In this document: in pieces, positions 1 through 11,089 of the stretch
Layout of the letters: each line of letters begins with the position of its first letter
How positions within the stretch are numbered: position 1 is the stretch's first letter
NCBI GenBank assembly: GCA_019057385.1
Contig: JAHQJS010000007.1
Location: forward strand, 372,001-436,000
Origin: Candidatus Borrarchaeum weybense
GTDB lineage: Archaea; Asgardarchaeota; Sifarchaeia; Borrarchaeales; Borrarchaeaceae
Length of the DNA: 64,000 nucleotides
Direction of reading: 5' to 3'
The notes under the pieces: model-generated
What the model was told of the DNA's origin: nothing
The model's input: only the letters and a program-made list of their open reading frames with translations
Database searches by the model: none
Program-made: the position numbers and the translations under genes

Positions 1-63
1 AGAAAAACCCCAAGCCGGATGCTTGAGTTGTTCTGTGAATGCAAGTAATTGCTGTTTCCACAT
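1..63 (-). CDS. N-terminal fragment of a CDS cut by the window edge, possibly HD-domain hydrolase
   Basis: Reverse complement from 63 reads MWKQQLLAFTEQLKHPAWGFS..., open to the edge; HPAWGFSH-like motif typical of HD hydrolases. Confidence 0.4.
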   Translation of the reverse strand, partial: MWKQQLLAFTEQLKHPAWGFS

Positions 64-205
64 TAACGATCACCTTTTGAACCAACATTGACTTTATATA
101 CAATAGATAAAGTTAACTATTCCTCACAATAAAATCGTTTTTGAAATACAATTTAGAATTATTGAATTTAAGAAGTTATTAGATGAATAAAAAAGAGGGA
201 TCTCG

Positions 206-769
206 GTGGATGTAAAGCAAGCGATATATGAAAGAAGAGCATTTCGCTCATTAGAGCCCATAGAAATAACTGACCATTTAATTAACGAATTAGCAGAAAG
301 TGCTCAATTGGCTCCTTCCTGTTTTAACAATCAACCATGGAGATTTGTTTTCGTTAATGACTCTTTAGTATTAGAGAAGTTGCACTCATCATTGTCAAGT
401 GGAAATGTATGGGCATTTAAAGCATCACTAATCGTTGCTATATTTAGTAATAAAGAGTATGATTGTTTTGTTAAAGGTAGGGAGTATTATCTTTTCGATA
501 CTGGTATGGCAACAGCATTCCTGATATTAAGAGCGACAGAAATGGGTTTAGTTGCCCATCCGATTGCAGGATTCAACGAGGAAATTGTTAAAAGCGTTCT
601 CGAAATTCCAGAAGATGTAACTGTTATCACTTTAGTGATTATTGGAAAGCATTCAGAGACTATTAGCCCTGTACTTTCAGAGAAATATGTAAAAGATGAA
701 CAAAAACGACCAACTAGATTTCCCTTTGAAGCGTTCGTGCATCTCAACCGTTTTAAAGAGTTATTATAA
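206..769 (+). CDS. Nitroreductase family protein
   Basis: ORF with ERRAFRSLEPIEIT and APSCFNNQPWRFVFV; GTG start. Confidence 0.85.
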   Translation: MDVKQAIYERRAFRSLEPIEITDHLINELAESAQLAPSCFNNQPWRFVFVNDSLVLEKLHSSLSSGNVWAFKASLIVAIFSNKEYDCFVKGREYYLFDTGMATAFLILRATEMGLVAHPIAGFNEEIVKSVLEIPEDVTVITLVIIGKHSETISPVLSEKYVKDEQKRPTRFPFEAFVHLNRFKELL

Positions 770-883
770 AAGTTCTTTTTCTTTAACCTTTTTTTATGGG
801 ATTAGCTCAAATATGCATTGAACATAAGCCTTATCATATGCAGTTCAATGTAAATTACGTTGTGCACTATTGAGGTTATAATA

Positions 884-2992
884 ATGTCAGATGAATCTGA
901 ACCTAAGAAGGCTAATCGATTAATTAATGAAAAAAGTCCCTATCTACTTCAACATGCGTATAATCCTGTAGATTGGTATGCATGGGAACCTGAAGCATTT
1001 GAGAAAGCAAAAAAAGAAGATAAACCAATTTTTTTATCCATTGGCTACTCTACTTGTCATTGGTGCCATGTAATGGAGCATGAATCCTTTGAAGATCAAG
1101 AAGTAGCCAAATTAATGAATGATGCTTTTGTAAACATTAAGGTCGACAGAGAGGAACGACCAGATATCGACAATCTCTACATGACGGTCGCCCAATTACT
1201 TAAAGGTAGAGGTGGATGGCCACTTACCATAATTATGACCCCCGATAAGAAACCATTCTTTGCTGCAACATATATTCCTAAAAAAGGGCGTTTTGGAATG
1301 ACTGGTATGCTGGATGTAATACCCTATATCAAAGAACTTTGGACAAATCGACGAGACGAAGTTTTCAATGCAACGGATAAAGTCGTTTCTGCACTTGAAC
1401 AGGTGTCAAAGGGCGAAGTGGGTGAAGAATTGGAAGAAACTATGCTAAAAACTGCTTATAGCTCGCTTAAAAGCCGTTTTGATGATGAATATGGCGGGTT
1501 CAGCGATGCTCCAAAGTTTCCAAGTCCTCACAACTTGCTTTTCTTACTTCGTTATTGGAAGCGTTCTGATGATGAAAAAGCTTTGATGATGGTTGAAAAA
1601 ACTCTCCAATTTATGAGGCTTGGGGGAATGTACGATCATATCGGCTTTGGATTTCATCGCTATTCAACGGATTATCTCTGGCTAGTACCTCATTTCGAAA
1701 AAATGCTCTATGATCAAGCTATGTTGGCGATGGCTTATATAGAAGCGTATCAAGCAACTAAGAAAAAGGAATATGAACACACTGCTCGGGAGATCTTTAC
1801 TTATGTCCTGCGTGATATGACAGCACCGACAGGTGGTTTTTACTCGGCTGAAGATGCTGACAGTGAAGGTAAAGAAGGCAAATTTTATTTGTGGACTGAA
1901 GAAGAGATTAAACAAATACTCGAACAGGTAGACGCAGATTTAATCATTAAAGTATTTGATATCCAACCTCGTGGGAATTTTATAGATATGATGATTCAAA
2001 GAAAAACAGGGGAAAACATCTTTCATCTAAAGAAACCAATTGAAGATATCGCATCTGATCTAAACATATCAGTAAAAGACTTGAAGAAAAAAATTGAAAA
2101 CATTCGGCAACAGTTATTTTCAGAACGTGAAAAGCGTATACATCCTCATAAAGATGACAAGATTCTTACTGACTGGAATGGTCTAATGATCGCAGCATTG
2201 GCAAAAGGAGCACAAGTTTTTGATGAAACCAGTTATTTGGATGCCGCCAAAAACGCGTTTGAGTTTATTTTTAAAAATATGCGAACCCCAGAAGGACGAA
2301 TTTTACATCGCTATCGAGATGGTGAAGCAAGCATATTAGCTCAGGTCGATGATTACGCATTTCTGATTTGGGGCTTAATAGAACTCTATGAGGCCAACTT
2401 TAATGCGAGTTATCTTCAAACTGCTCTAGATTTGAATGAAGAGTTGATACAGCATTTTTGGGATAACGAGACAGGAGGATTTTATCTCACGCCAGATGAT
2501 GGGGAGGAACTCCTCGTTCGTCAGAAAGAGATTTATGATGGGGCAATTCCATCTGGCAACTCAGTTGCAATGTTAAATCTTCTCCGTTTAGGAAGAGTAG
2601 CAGCAGATGAAGATTTTGATGATAAGGCTTCTAAAATAGGGAAAGCTTTTTCTAAGAACTTAAATAACTCTCCAGCAGCTCATAACCAGTTAATGGTTGC
2701 ATTAGATTTTGCAATTGGGCCTTCATACCAAGTGGTTATAGCAGGAAATTCACAAGCAACAGACACAAAAAACATGTTAACTGCCGTCAAATCACATTTC
2801 ATTCCCAATTTACTCATCTTTCTTAATCAAACAGAACAAGAATCGCCAGAGATTCATGACATTGCAGAATTCATTAAATACATGCCAAATATCGAAGATA
2901 AAGCAACAGCATATATCTGTATTAACTATACTTGCAAAAAGCCGACAACAGACATAAATGAAATGTTGAAGCAACTTGATTTACACAGATGA
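884..2992 (+). CDS. DUF255/YyaL-like thioredoxin-domain protein
   Basis: [49 protein letters not shown]; internal ATG 884 preferred over 860. Confidence 0.92.
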   Translation: MSDESEPKKANRLINEKSPYLLQHAYNPVDWYAWEPEAFEKAKKEDKPIFLSIGYSTCHWCHVMEHESFEDQEVAKLMNDAFVNIKVDREERPDIDNLYMTVAQLLKGRGGWPLTIIMTPDKKPFFAATYIPKKGRFGMTGMLDVIPYIKELWTNRRDEVFNATDKVVSALEQVSKGEVGEELEETMLKTAYSSLKSRFDDEYGGFSDAPKFPSPHNLLFLLRYWKRSDDEKALMMVEKTLQFMRLGGMYDHIGFGFHRYSTDYLWLVPHFEKMLYDQAMLAMAYIEAYQATKKKEYEHTAREIFTYVLRDMTAPTGGFYSAEDADSEGKEGKFYLWTEEEIKQILEQVDADLIIKVFDIQPRGNFIDMMIQRKTGENIFHLKKPIEDIASDLNISVKDLKKKIENIRQQLFSEREKRIHPHKDDKILTDWNGLMIAALAKGAQVFDETSYLDAAKNAFEFIFKNMRTPEGRILHRYRDGEASILAQVDDYAFLIWGLIELYEANFNASYLQTALDLNEELIQHFWDNETGGFYLTPDDGEELLVRQKEIYDGAIPSGNSVAMLNLLRLGRVAADEDFDDKASKIGKAFSKNLNNSPAAHNQLMVALDFAIGPSYQVVIAGNSQATDTKNMLTAVKSHFIPNLLIFLNQTEQESPEIHDIAEFIKYMPNIEDKATAYICINYTCKKPTTDINEMLKQLDLHR

Positions 2993-3097
2993 AAGAGAAA
3001 TAAATGAATAGAAGACTATAGACGTATATACTCAACTTTATGCGTAGAAGGAAAGATTTAACAAAGTTTTTCTTTTTTTAGGTGATGGGGTTTTCAA

Positions 3098-3538
3098 TTG
3101 AATGTCAATAAAGAAAAAGTGCTATTTATTTGCACCCACAATGCAGCTAGATCGCAAATGGCAGAAGGTTTATTAAGAACGTTAAAAGGTGATCGTTATG
3201 AAACTTACAGCGGAGGATTAGAGCCATCAAGCGTAAACCTATATGCTATTAAAGTAATGGCAGAAATTGGTATTGATATCTCAGACCAACATTCGAAGGG
3301 CATTGTAGGTTTTTATGAAATGACAATTGATCATGTTGTCACAGTCTGTGATAATGCACATCAAAAATGCCCATTTTTTGCAGGCGGAAAAAATTATATC
3401 CATAAAGGTTTCGAAGATCCAGCAGAGTTTGAAGGGAGCGAAGATGAGAAATTAGAAGTTTTTAGACGAGTTAGAGATGAGATAAAGGATTGGATTGAAA
3501 GGACCTTTGTTAATGGCGTTAAATCGACGAAAGAATGA
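3098..3538 (+). CDS. arsC: Arsenate reductase, low-MW phosphatase-like
   Basis: VLFICTHNAARSQMAEGLLR P-loop; VTVCDNAHQKCPFF. Confidence 0.85.
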   Translation: MNVNKEKVLFICTHNAARSQMAEGLLRTLKGDRYETYSGGLEPSSVNLYAIKVMAEIGIDISDQHSKGIVGFYEMTIDHVVTVCDNAHQKCPFFAGGKNYIHKGFEDPAEFEGSEDEKLEVFRRVRDEIKDWIERTFVNGVKSTKE

Positions 3539-3777
3539 TTTTTTTGATGTAAATAATTTTCCCGTAATTAAAGTCAATTAGATAATAATATATACGCTTT
3601 TCTTAGAACAATACAACACAAATTTTTAAAATGATAATTTAGTTAATGTAAACTAATTTTGCAGTAGTATGTAGTTTTTCCGACTCATTAGCACTAAATT
3701 ATTTTAAGGGTATTAGTGCATAAATTCAATCAATTTCCTTTATTACTATATCAAAAATGCAGATACGATGTGGCAGT

Positions 3778-6291
3778 ATGAGTTTAGAAGACTATTTATA
3801 TAGAGATGACGTTCCGGCGAATCTAAAGGAAGCAATAAAAAGAACACTCACCGAATACAAGAAAACAGAGGCTGAATTGAATACTACAATCAAAGAATCA
3901 CGACAACGCCAAGCAGAACATAAGCAATTAGAGCAGCAATTGGTTGAGTCAGAAGCAAAATATCGAACTCTTGTTGAGAGAGATCCGAATATGATCTTTT
4001 ATATTGAAGGAAGGGTGCTTAAATTTGTTAACCAAGCATTTCTGGATATATTAGGGTATTCAAAGGAAGAATTATATGCCCCAGACTTCGATTTTTTCGC
4101 AAATATTATTCCCGAACAAAGAGAAATGTTTAAAGATCATTTGATTGAAATTCTAACTGGAGAAGATGTGCCAGCTTCTTATGAACTCTCTCTATTAACA
4201 AAACAAGCTGAAATTGTCCCTTGTCTTATCAATGTGACATCTTTTGAAAAGGAAGAAAAACAAATTATTCAAGGTGTTATGACAGATATAAGCTTAGTCA
4301 AAGAATTAGAAAAAGAACTCAAGGATTCAGAGGAACGTTATAGAGGTTTATATGAGTCCTCCATAGATGGTATAGTATCTTATGATATGGAAAGAAATAT
4401 CAAAGAATGCAATCAGTCCTTCGCAGATATGCACGGTTATTCCAAGGAAGAACTGCTTCAATTAACACTTTGGGATCTCATATATGAGAAATGGCGTGAT
4501 ATACCAGACAAGATTCGTGCTGAAGTACTTAAGAAGGGTTATTCGGAAGAATTTGACGCAGAACATATCAAGAAAGACGGAAGAATTTTCCCCGTCTCGG
4601 TAAGAGTATGGCTTATGAAAGATAAGAATGGAAGACCTACTGGAATGTGGGAAATCATTCGTGATATCACCGAACGCAAAAAGGCAGAAAATGCTTTGAA
4701 GATGGTAGCATATAATCTTCGCGAACGAGTCAAGGAACTGAGATGCTTCTTTAATATCTCTGAGCTTGTTGACACTCCAGACATTACATTAGAAGAAATC
4801 CTTCAAGGGGTAGTTGAATTCCTTTCCTCCGCCATACAGTATCCAGAAATTGCCTGTGCACGAGTAATACTAAAAAACCAAGAATTTAAAACCGAAAACT
4901 TCAGAGAGACTATCTGGAAGCAAGCAAGCGATATTATTGTGCACGGCAATCGAATAGGCGCTTTAGAAGTCTATTACTTAGAAAAAATGCCAGATAGCGA
5001 TGAAGGACCTTTTCTGAAAGAAGAGAGGAACCTAACAAATGCTATCGCTGAACGAATTGGGAAAATCATCACTCGCAAGCAAGCTGAGGAACAATTAAAA
5101 GAACATACTGAAAATCTAGAAAAAATGGTTGCAGAACGAACAAAAGCATTAAAAGAATCTGAGGAAAAACTTAAGGCGATCTTGAGTGGAATCGGAGACA
5201 TTATCACTATACAAAACAAAGATTTAGATATTATATGGGTAAATCAGGCGGTAAAAGATATATGGGGGGATGTTATCGGAAAGAAATGTTATGAAGTTTA
5301 CAAAGGGTTTGATACTTGTTGTCCTGAGTGTACTGCTGAGAAGGTATTTAAAGAAGGTAAAACTTCGATCTCTGAGGGAATGATCATAAAACCAGATGGA
5401 ACTAAATGTTTCATTATGACCACTAGTTCGCCTGTATACGATGATGAGGGAAATATAACTGCCGCCATAGAAGTAGTGAAGGATATTACTGAAAGGAAAC
5501 GCACTGAAGATGCGCTGAAGAGGAGCGAAACAAGTCTTGCTGAAGCACAAAGGATTGCGCATCTGGGGAATTGGGATTGGAACATTCAAACAAACGAACT
5601 TCACTGGTCAGACGAAATTTATCGCATCTTTGGGTTAGAACCTCAGGAATTTGGTGCAACATATGAGGCTTTTCTAAATTCTGTTCATCCAGAAGATAGA
5701 GAATTCGTTAAAAAATCGGTAGATAAAGCCTTATTTGAAAACGTACCTTATAGTATTGACCATCGCATAATTTTACCAGACGGTGAGGAGCGTATCGTTC
5801 ACGAACACGCAGAAGTTGTTTTTGATGAACTTAGAAAGCCAGTTCGGATGATTGGGACTGTCCAAGACATCACCGAAAGCAAAAAGTCAGAAGAAAGGCT
5901 TAGGGAAAGTGAAAATCGGCTTTCATTAATTTTCAACACCGTTTCCGATTCGATACTTTTTATTAAGATTGAGCCCGATGACCGTTATCAAGTCATTAGC
6001 ATCAATCAAGCATTTTTAACAGATACTGGTTTTACTGAAGAACACGTGGTTGGAAAAATGGTTGATGAAATCTTGCCAGAATCAGTTTATAAAGACTTAA
6101 TTCTTAAATACAAGGAAGTAATTCGAACTGGTAAACCCATTACATATGAAAGTTCTGTTGATTTACCCAAGGGACATCTTACATTTGAAACAACAATAAC
6201 TCCCATTTTTGACGAGAAGGGAAACTGCACTCATCTTCTTGGAGTTGCTCACGATATCAGCAAATTGAGTAACTACAAGAGCAGGATTTGA
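3778..6291 (+). CDS. Multi-PAS domain sensor protein without a recognisable kinase domain
   Basis: At least five PAS/PAC repeats (DITERKKAE, DITERKRTE, DITESKKSE, HDISKL); no HisKA/HATPase motifs. Confidence 0.85.
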   Translation: MSLEDYLYRDDVPANLKEAIKRTLTEYKKTEAELNTTIKESRQRQAEHKQLEQQLVESEAKYRTLVERDPNMIFYIEGRVLKFVNQAFLDILGYSKEELYAPDFDFFANIIPEQREMFKDHLIEILTGEDVPASYELSLLTKQAEIVPCLINVTSFEKEEKQIIQGVMTDISLVKELEKELKDSEERYRGLYESSIDGIVSYDMERNIKECNQSFADMHGYSKEELLQLTLWDLIYEKWRDIPDKIRAEVLKKGYSEEFDAEHIKKDGRIFPVSVRVWLMKDKNGRPTGMWEIIRDITERKKAENALKMVAYNLRERVKELRCFFNISELVDTPDITLEEILQGVVEFLSSAIQYPEIACARVILKNQEFKTENFRETIWKQASDIIVHGNRIGALEVYYLEKMPDSDEGPFLKEERNLTNAIAERIGKIITRKQAEEQLKEHTENLEKMVAERTKALKESEEKLKAILSGIGDIITIQNKDLDIIWVNQAVKDIWGDVIGKKCYEVYKGFDTCCPECTAEKVFKEGKTSISEGMIIKPDGTKCFIMTTSSPVYDDEGNITAAIEVVKDITERKRTEDALKRSETSLAEAQRIAHLGNWDWNIQTNELHWSDEIYRIFGLEPQEFGATYEAFLNSVHPEDREFVKKSVDKALFENVPYSIDHRIILPDGEERIVHEHAEVVFDELRKPVRMIGTVQDITESKKSEERLRESENRLSLIFNTVSDSILFIKIEPDDRYQVISINQAFLTDTGFTEEHVVGKMVDEILPESVYKDLILKYKEVIRTGKPITYESSVDLPKGHLTFETTITPIFDEKGNCTHLLGVAHDISKLSNYKSRI

Positions 6292-6402
6292 TGAGGAGTT
6301 ACTAAAGGAAAAAATTGAGAATTTCTTTGAGAGATTGTCATCACTAAAAAAGTCAAATAAAATGACAATAAATGTCTAAAAGAAATTTGAGGAAGGGATT
6401 TC

Positions 6403-7005
6403 ATGGAAGATGAAGGCATAATCATAAGCCCTGACACAAAGAGAGAAAATAGAGTGCCTCCTGGTCAAAGACTTACGGAAAAATTTCCAACTCTTCATGC
6501 AGGATCGGTGCCTCGTTATGATCTTTCCAAATGGACTTTTAAAATTACAGGACTAGTCGAAGAGAAAAAAACACTTAGTTATGAAGAATTTATGTCACTT
6601 CCAATGGTAAAAGTTTTTTCAGATGTGCATTGCGTTACTGGCTGGTCAAGATTGAACAATCTCTGGGAGGGTGTAAGCACTAGTGTAATAAAAGAACTTG
6701 TTAACATACTTCCCGAAGCCAAGTTTGTCATATTTCACTGTGCAGAAGGTTGGACAACTAATCTTACTCTAGAAGATTTCTTTCAAGCAGATGTATTATT
6801 TGTTGCCAAATTAGACAATGAACCGAATACTGCAAAGCATGGAGCACCTTGCAGACTTGTAGTACCAAGACTCTATTTTTGGAAAAGTGCAAAATGGGTC
6901 GAACGCTTAGAATTTACAGCAAAAGATAAGCCAGGATTCTGGGAAACAAGAGGGTATCATAACCACGGTGACCCATGGAAAGAAGAGAGGTACAGTTATT
7001 ACTAA
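6403..7005 (+). CDS. Oxidoreductase molybdopterin-binding (SUOX/YedY-like) domain protein
   Basis: FKITGLVEEKKTLSYEEFMSLP, HCVTGWS, HGAPCRLVVPRLYFWKSAKWVERLEF. Confidence 0.85.
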   Translation: MEDEGIIISPDTKRENRVPPGQRLTEKFPTLHAGSVPRYDLSKWTFKITGLVEEKKTLSYEEFMSLPMVKVFSDVHCVTGWSRLNNLWEGVSTSVIKELVNILPEAKFVIFHCAEGWTTNLTLEDFFQADVLFVAKLDNEPNTAKHGAPCRLVVPRLYFWKSAKWVERLEFTAKDKPGFWETRGYHNHGDPWKEERYSYY

Positions 7006-7071
7006 AAAACTTCATCTAGACAAAATATTTAGTCAAAATAACAATTAAAAAAAAGAAAAATATAAGTGATT

Positions 7072-7389
7072 TTATTCGACCATTACAGCGACAGCGTCTT
7101 CAAGGGCATCTTTATAAGGCACAGTTACCTTAAGTAAGCCATCTTCGTAAGTAGCCTTAGCCTTTTCAGGAACAATAGGGCAACATACAGCATAGGAACC
7201 GATATACTCAGTTCCTTCTTTGGTTGCATTTATATAAAAGCTATCTTCATGCATCTTTACTCTAACATTCTCTTTTTTTACACCAGGTAATTCTACTTCT
7301 ACAATTAAATTCTCATGGTTCTCATCACGAAATGCAAGCAATGCTGGAGATATTTTTACGACTTCTTCGGACATAGAATCATCCTCCAT
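7072..7389 (-). CDS. Hsp20/alpha-crystallin-like small heat shock protein
   Basis: VEVELPGVKKENVRVKMHEDSFYINA...YEDGLLKVTVPY. Confidence 0.75.
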   Translation of the reverse strand: MEDDSMSEEVVKISPALLAFRDENHENLIVEVELPGVKKENVRVKMHEDSFYINATKEGTEYIGSYAVCCPIVPEKAKATYEDGLLKVTVPYKDALEDAVAVMVE

Positions 7390-7657
7390 TGTGCTTAAAA
7401 CACAGCATTATTAGCGATTTGCGCTGTTAATTAAGTTTATTGTGTTGGCAGAGCGAATATAAGAGAGACTGCTTTCTAATGACTTATAAGAATGGTTTTC
7501 AGATCCTTATCTTGAAATTAAAGTTCATTTTTTTAAATTAAACCATTAATAAACGCATTTAGCATCTTATCTTCGGTTATTTGCCCTTTTTACTCAATTT
7601 TATCGGAAAATTTTTATGTAAGCATGCAGTTGGATTAAATGAACATGGTGGAACCGA

Positions 7658-10600
7658 ATGGTTTTCTATTTAGTTAATTCTCCGAAAAAAAAGAAGCGAC
7701 TGATTTTCCATTATAGGCACGTAAGACGCCATTCGTTCGTATTTGCAAGTTTTGTCGTCCTTTTTATACTTTTCATGGGCAGTTTTTTCATAACACCTCA
7801 GTATCCTAATATGACTGAAGAACCAAATTCTACTTACAATATAAAATATCCCTCTATCAATGACGGAACACAATATGTTACTTCAGGTGTATCCGCTCTG
7901 GATAATGGAGATTCTCCAATAGATCCAAGTGGAACTGGTACCGCTTTGAGCGGGGTAAATGAATATCTAGCAAATGATACAACATTTAACGCTGTTCTTG
8001 TAAACAATACTGGTAATACTGACTATACGGGTAATGAATCGATTTATGTGTCACCCTTTGAACAAGGTGTTGGTCGAAAGGATCTCATCTACTTCAATTT
8101 TACAACAGATCGCATAGCAAATGCGACTGAAGATACTGAAAACATTGAAAATGACTATGCTGGAAACTCAATTGGGACAGGAACATATGCACAGGAGTTC
8201 GTTGTGTCTACATCAAGTGATTATTATTATTTGACTGAAGTACAACTTCGTGCTATAGGTGGAACTTCCGCAGTACAAGACGGATCATGTTATATACAAA
8301 TCAGAAATTCCACTACTGGAGGCGCACCCTCCGATGATCCTGATGAAATTTTTTACCAATCCGACCCCCTTACTGTGCCATTCGGTTTAAATGAGAATAT
8401 TCCCTTCGATTTATCTGATGAAAATATAATATTGAGATCTGATCGTTCCTATTTCATTGTAATTGTTGTAGGTTCAAACACTGAGTTTTACAGTATAGAT
8501 GATGTAACAGATCTAGAGGGAGATTATGGAGCTTCATATGTGTACTCAGGTGGATGGTTCGGACCAGGATCGGTTGATTTTAGTTTTGAACATGTTAAAT
8601 ACCAAGAGGCATTTTATGCAGATACGACCACCAATGACTATAACGATCTTAACATGAATGTCACTGTTTATGGTGCTGGGGTGAACGGTCCATATACTGT
8701 AAACTCTGCCGAGGGAGGATCAGGGGGAGATTGGTGGATCGGTGGGCAAGTATCTCACGTATTTTCACCAGATATTTCACCTACTGCTAGTGGAACATTC
8801 GAGTTTGATATTGACGTTGATGATGATGTCAGTGCTAGAAACCTGACGATAGATTTCAATGTAACGATCTATTATTTGTGGGCTGATACAACATCAACGG
8901 GCACTCCTACTTATAATGTCCTAAATGGAACTGATGTTACATGGACTGTAACTTATGATCCAAATGACCGTACACTTGATCCATCAACCCCAGCAACTTG
9001 GTATGATTATTTCTTTGTGATCGATAACATACCGAATGATTGGAACGCAACAGTAGTCAGAGATAATAATGGGATTAGACACACATCACTATGCGAATCT
9101 GTAGATGGTAGTTATGTAAACGTTACAAAAACCGCTGTCGGAAATTCAACAGTTGGGGACGATCCATGGACAGTAACCTGTGTTGCGCCAAACTATTTGG
9201 ATGAGGGAGGCGATATAACTGTTAGTCCAGCACAAGGAGTTTATACAAGTGGCGATACTTTAGACATTCAAGCCACATTAAGCGATAACGCCTTTGATAG
9301 TGGTCTTGCTGATATGAACTTAACACGACCAGATAGTTCGCTTCTCTATCAAGATACAGATGAATCACCATCCACAGGACAAATTGCCTTCAGCCCCACT
9401 TATGATATACCCTACGACATCGCCGATGGAGATTATGGGATTTATGTCCTCTGGGAAGGTGAAACTGGTCAAAACACAGAGAACAAAGTAGGCTTTAGGT
9501 ACGAAGAAATTTATATTGACGGTTTAAGTTCTGGAAATGGGGGTAATGGTGGAGGAGGCGGTAATGGTGGGGGTGGTAGCGGTGGTGGAGGAGATGGCGA
9601 TGGTGGCGGCACTTCAAGTAAAACCTTCACTGTTACCCCAGGTGCAAATCTTGATGATCTTGAATTAGAAGCGGGTACAACAGGTACAATAACAATAAAT
9701 GTAACTGGCTCTGGATTCGTTAGTAATTGTAGCGTGTCTTTAAGTATAGGAAACTCAAAGTTTGAAGCAATAGAAACAAACAACAGTTATGTAATTAACT
9801 ATGATCTCATAGATCTAGAGTCTGGTAATTATACTGCAAAACTTACCGTAGAAAAAACAGGATTCTCTACATACACTAAATTATTTGATATTCTCGTATC
9901 TCCGATGACTACAATAACTGCTATGCGAGTCTATGCCGTACGAACGACAGTTTTCGTTCAAGAGAACTGGTTATTGTCAACAACTTGGTTCATTTTAGCA
10001 ATAGTTTTTGTATCAATAATTCTAACGGTATATATAAGACCTCTAAATAGCGATTATCTTTTCGATCTCTATATTTTCGATAGAAACAACATGGCGATCT
10101 ATAAACAGAATTTCACCCCAATAGAAACATTACTCGATCCAGAATTGCCGAAAGAAAGTGTTGATGCACGAAAAGCCAAAGAAGAGCTAAAAGAGCAAGC
10201 TATTACGGGTATTACAGGTCTCCTAAAGGAATTAACAGCAGAAGAAACGCAAAATATTGATCTCAAGACATTAAGGATATCTATGGATGGTAAAGATGCA
10301 AAAGTAGCGGTGTGGACAAAACAAGCTAGTTCGATTCTCAAGCCCTTTGTAAATTACAAAGTGGATAGATTTTTGAGAAAACTACGACACAAATTTGAAG
10401 AATATTACTATGTTGACCTTAAACTTTCAAAACCAGGCGTATCCGAATATCTAAACATACCAAGTGTGTTTCTTGAAAGCTTCAAACTTACTTCCTCACC
10501 TGAGCTCTATAGCCTCTATATAGAGTATGCTGAGTATCTTGAAGCTGTAAAATGTCCAGTTCTTGCTTCTGACGCATATTTCAAAGCATTAGGAATATGT

Positions 10601-11089
10601 GTCAACGAACAAATGAAGGACGAAATAGATAGTTGCTATTTCCATTTGATGAAGTCGCTTGAAAATATTCGTGGTATGCTGGGCATACTAAGATGGGTTC
10701 CATTTCTCTCTCCGACATCTTTGTTTACGCCACACAATTTCTTCAAACTGCATATTTTGTTTAAAGTAACAAGTCTATTTCGTGATATTCGAAAAAGAAA
10801 AGAACTAAAATATATCCGTTCAAAGTGGATTGCTGAAAATAGCAGAAGAACTGCAACAGATTTAATTCAACCAGAAGTTGTCGTGTCGGTAAAAAGCAAA
10901 AACTATTCCAAGGCTCTCGCACAAATGGAGCAAGCCATATCGTTATTAGAGTATGCACAAAAGATATATACACAAATTAAAATGTCAAAAGAAGCCGACG
11001 CTGTTTCATCTGTTCTTTCCACATTCACAGACAAACGGGATGAATTAGTTAAAATGAGTGAAGGATTAGGCAATATAGTTAATTCTTAG
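7658..11089 (+). CDS. Large surface protein: N-terminal TM/signal, extracellular beta-rich region, Gly-rich linker, second TM and about 330-aa cytosolic C-terminus
   Basis: Hydrophobic segments SFVFASFVVLFILFMGSFFI and TWFILAIVFVSIILTVYI; many N-x-S/T sequons between them; GNGGNGGGGGNGGGGSGGGG linker. Confidence 0.8.
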   Translation: MVFYLVNSPKKKKRLIFHYRHVRRHSFVFASFVVLFILFMGSFFITPQYPNMTEEPNSTYNIKYPSINDGTQYVTSGVSALDNGDSPIDPSGTGTALSGVNEYLANDTTFNAVLVNNTGNTDYTGNESIYVSPFEQGVGRKDLIYFNFTTDRIANATEDTENIENDYAGNSIGTGTYAQEFVVSTSSDYYYLTEVQLRAIGGTSAVQDGSCYIQIRNSTTGGAPSDDPDEIFYQSDPLTVPFGLNENIPFDLSDENIILRSDRSYFIVIVVGSNTEFYSIDDVTDLEGDYGASYVYSGGWFGPGSVDFSFEHVKYQEAFYADTTTNDYNDLNMNVTVYGAGVNGPYTVNSAEGGSGGDWWIGGQVSHVFSPDISPTASGTFEFDIDVDDDVSARNLTIDFNVTIYYLWADTTSTGTPTYNVLNGTDVTWTVTYDPNDRTLDPSTPATWYDYFFVIDNIPNDWNATVVRDNNGIRHTSLCESVDGSYVNVTKTAVGNSTVGDDPWTVTCVAPNYLDEGGDITVSPAQGVYTSGDTLDIQATLSDNAFDSGLADMNLTRPDSSLLYQDTDESPSTGQIAFSPTYDIPYDIADGDYGIYVLWEGETGQNTENKVGFRYEEIYIDGLSSGNGGNGGGGGNGGGGSGGGGDGDGGGTSSKTFTVTPGANLDDLELEAGTTGTITINVTGSGFVSNCSVSLSIGNSKFEAIETNNSYVINYDLIDLESGNYTAKLTVEKTGFSTYTKLFDILVSPMTTITAMRVYAVRTTVFVQENWLLSTTWFILAIVFVSIILTVYIRPLNSDYLFDLYIFDRNNMAIYKQNFTPIETLLDPELPKESVDARKAKEELKEQAITGITGLLKELTAEETQNIDLKTLRISMDGKDAKVAVWTKQASSILKPFVNYKVDRFLRKLRHKFEEYYYVDLKLSKPGVSEYLNIPSVFLESFKLTSSPELYSLYIEYAEYLEAVKCPVLASDAYFKALGICVNEQMKDEIDSCYFHLMKSLENIRGMLGILRWVPFLSPTSLFTPHNFFKLHILFKVTSLFRDIRKRKELKYIRSKWIAENSRRTATDLIQPEVVVSVKSKNYSKALAQMEQAISLLEYAQKIYTQIKMSKEADAVSSVLSTFTDKRDELVKMSEGLGNIVNS

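Noticed and set aside
487-747. Minus-strand ORF overlapping the nitroreductase
   Set aside because: Antisense shadow of a well-supported gene; no recognisable motifs. The same applies to most tracked ORFs of 60-130 aa opposite longer genes.
9511-9783. Minus-strand Pro-rich ORF (PPSPSPPPPLPPPP)
   Set aside because: Antisense reading of the Gly-rich linker of the surface protein
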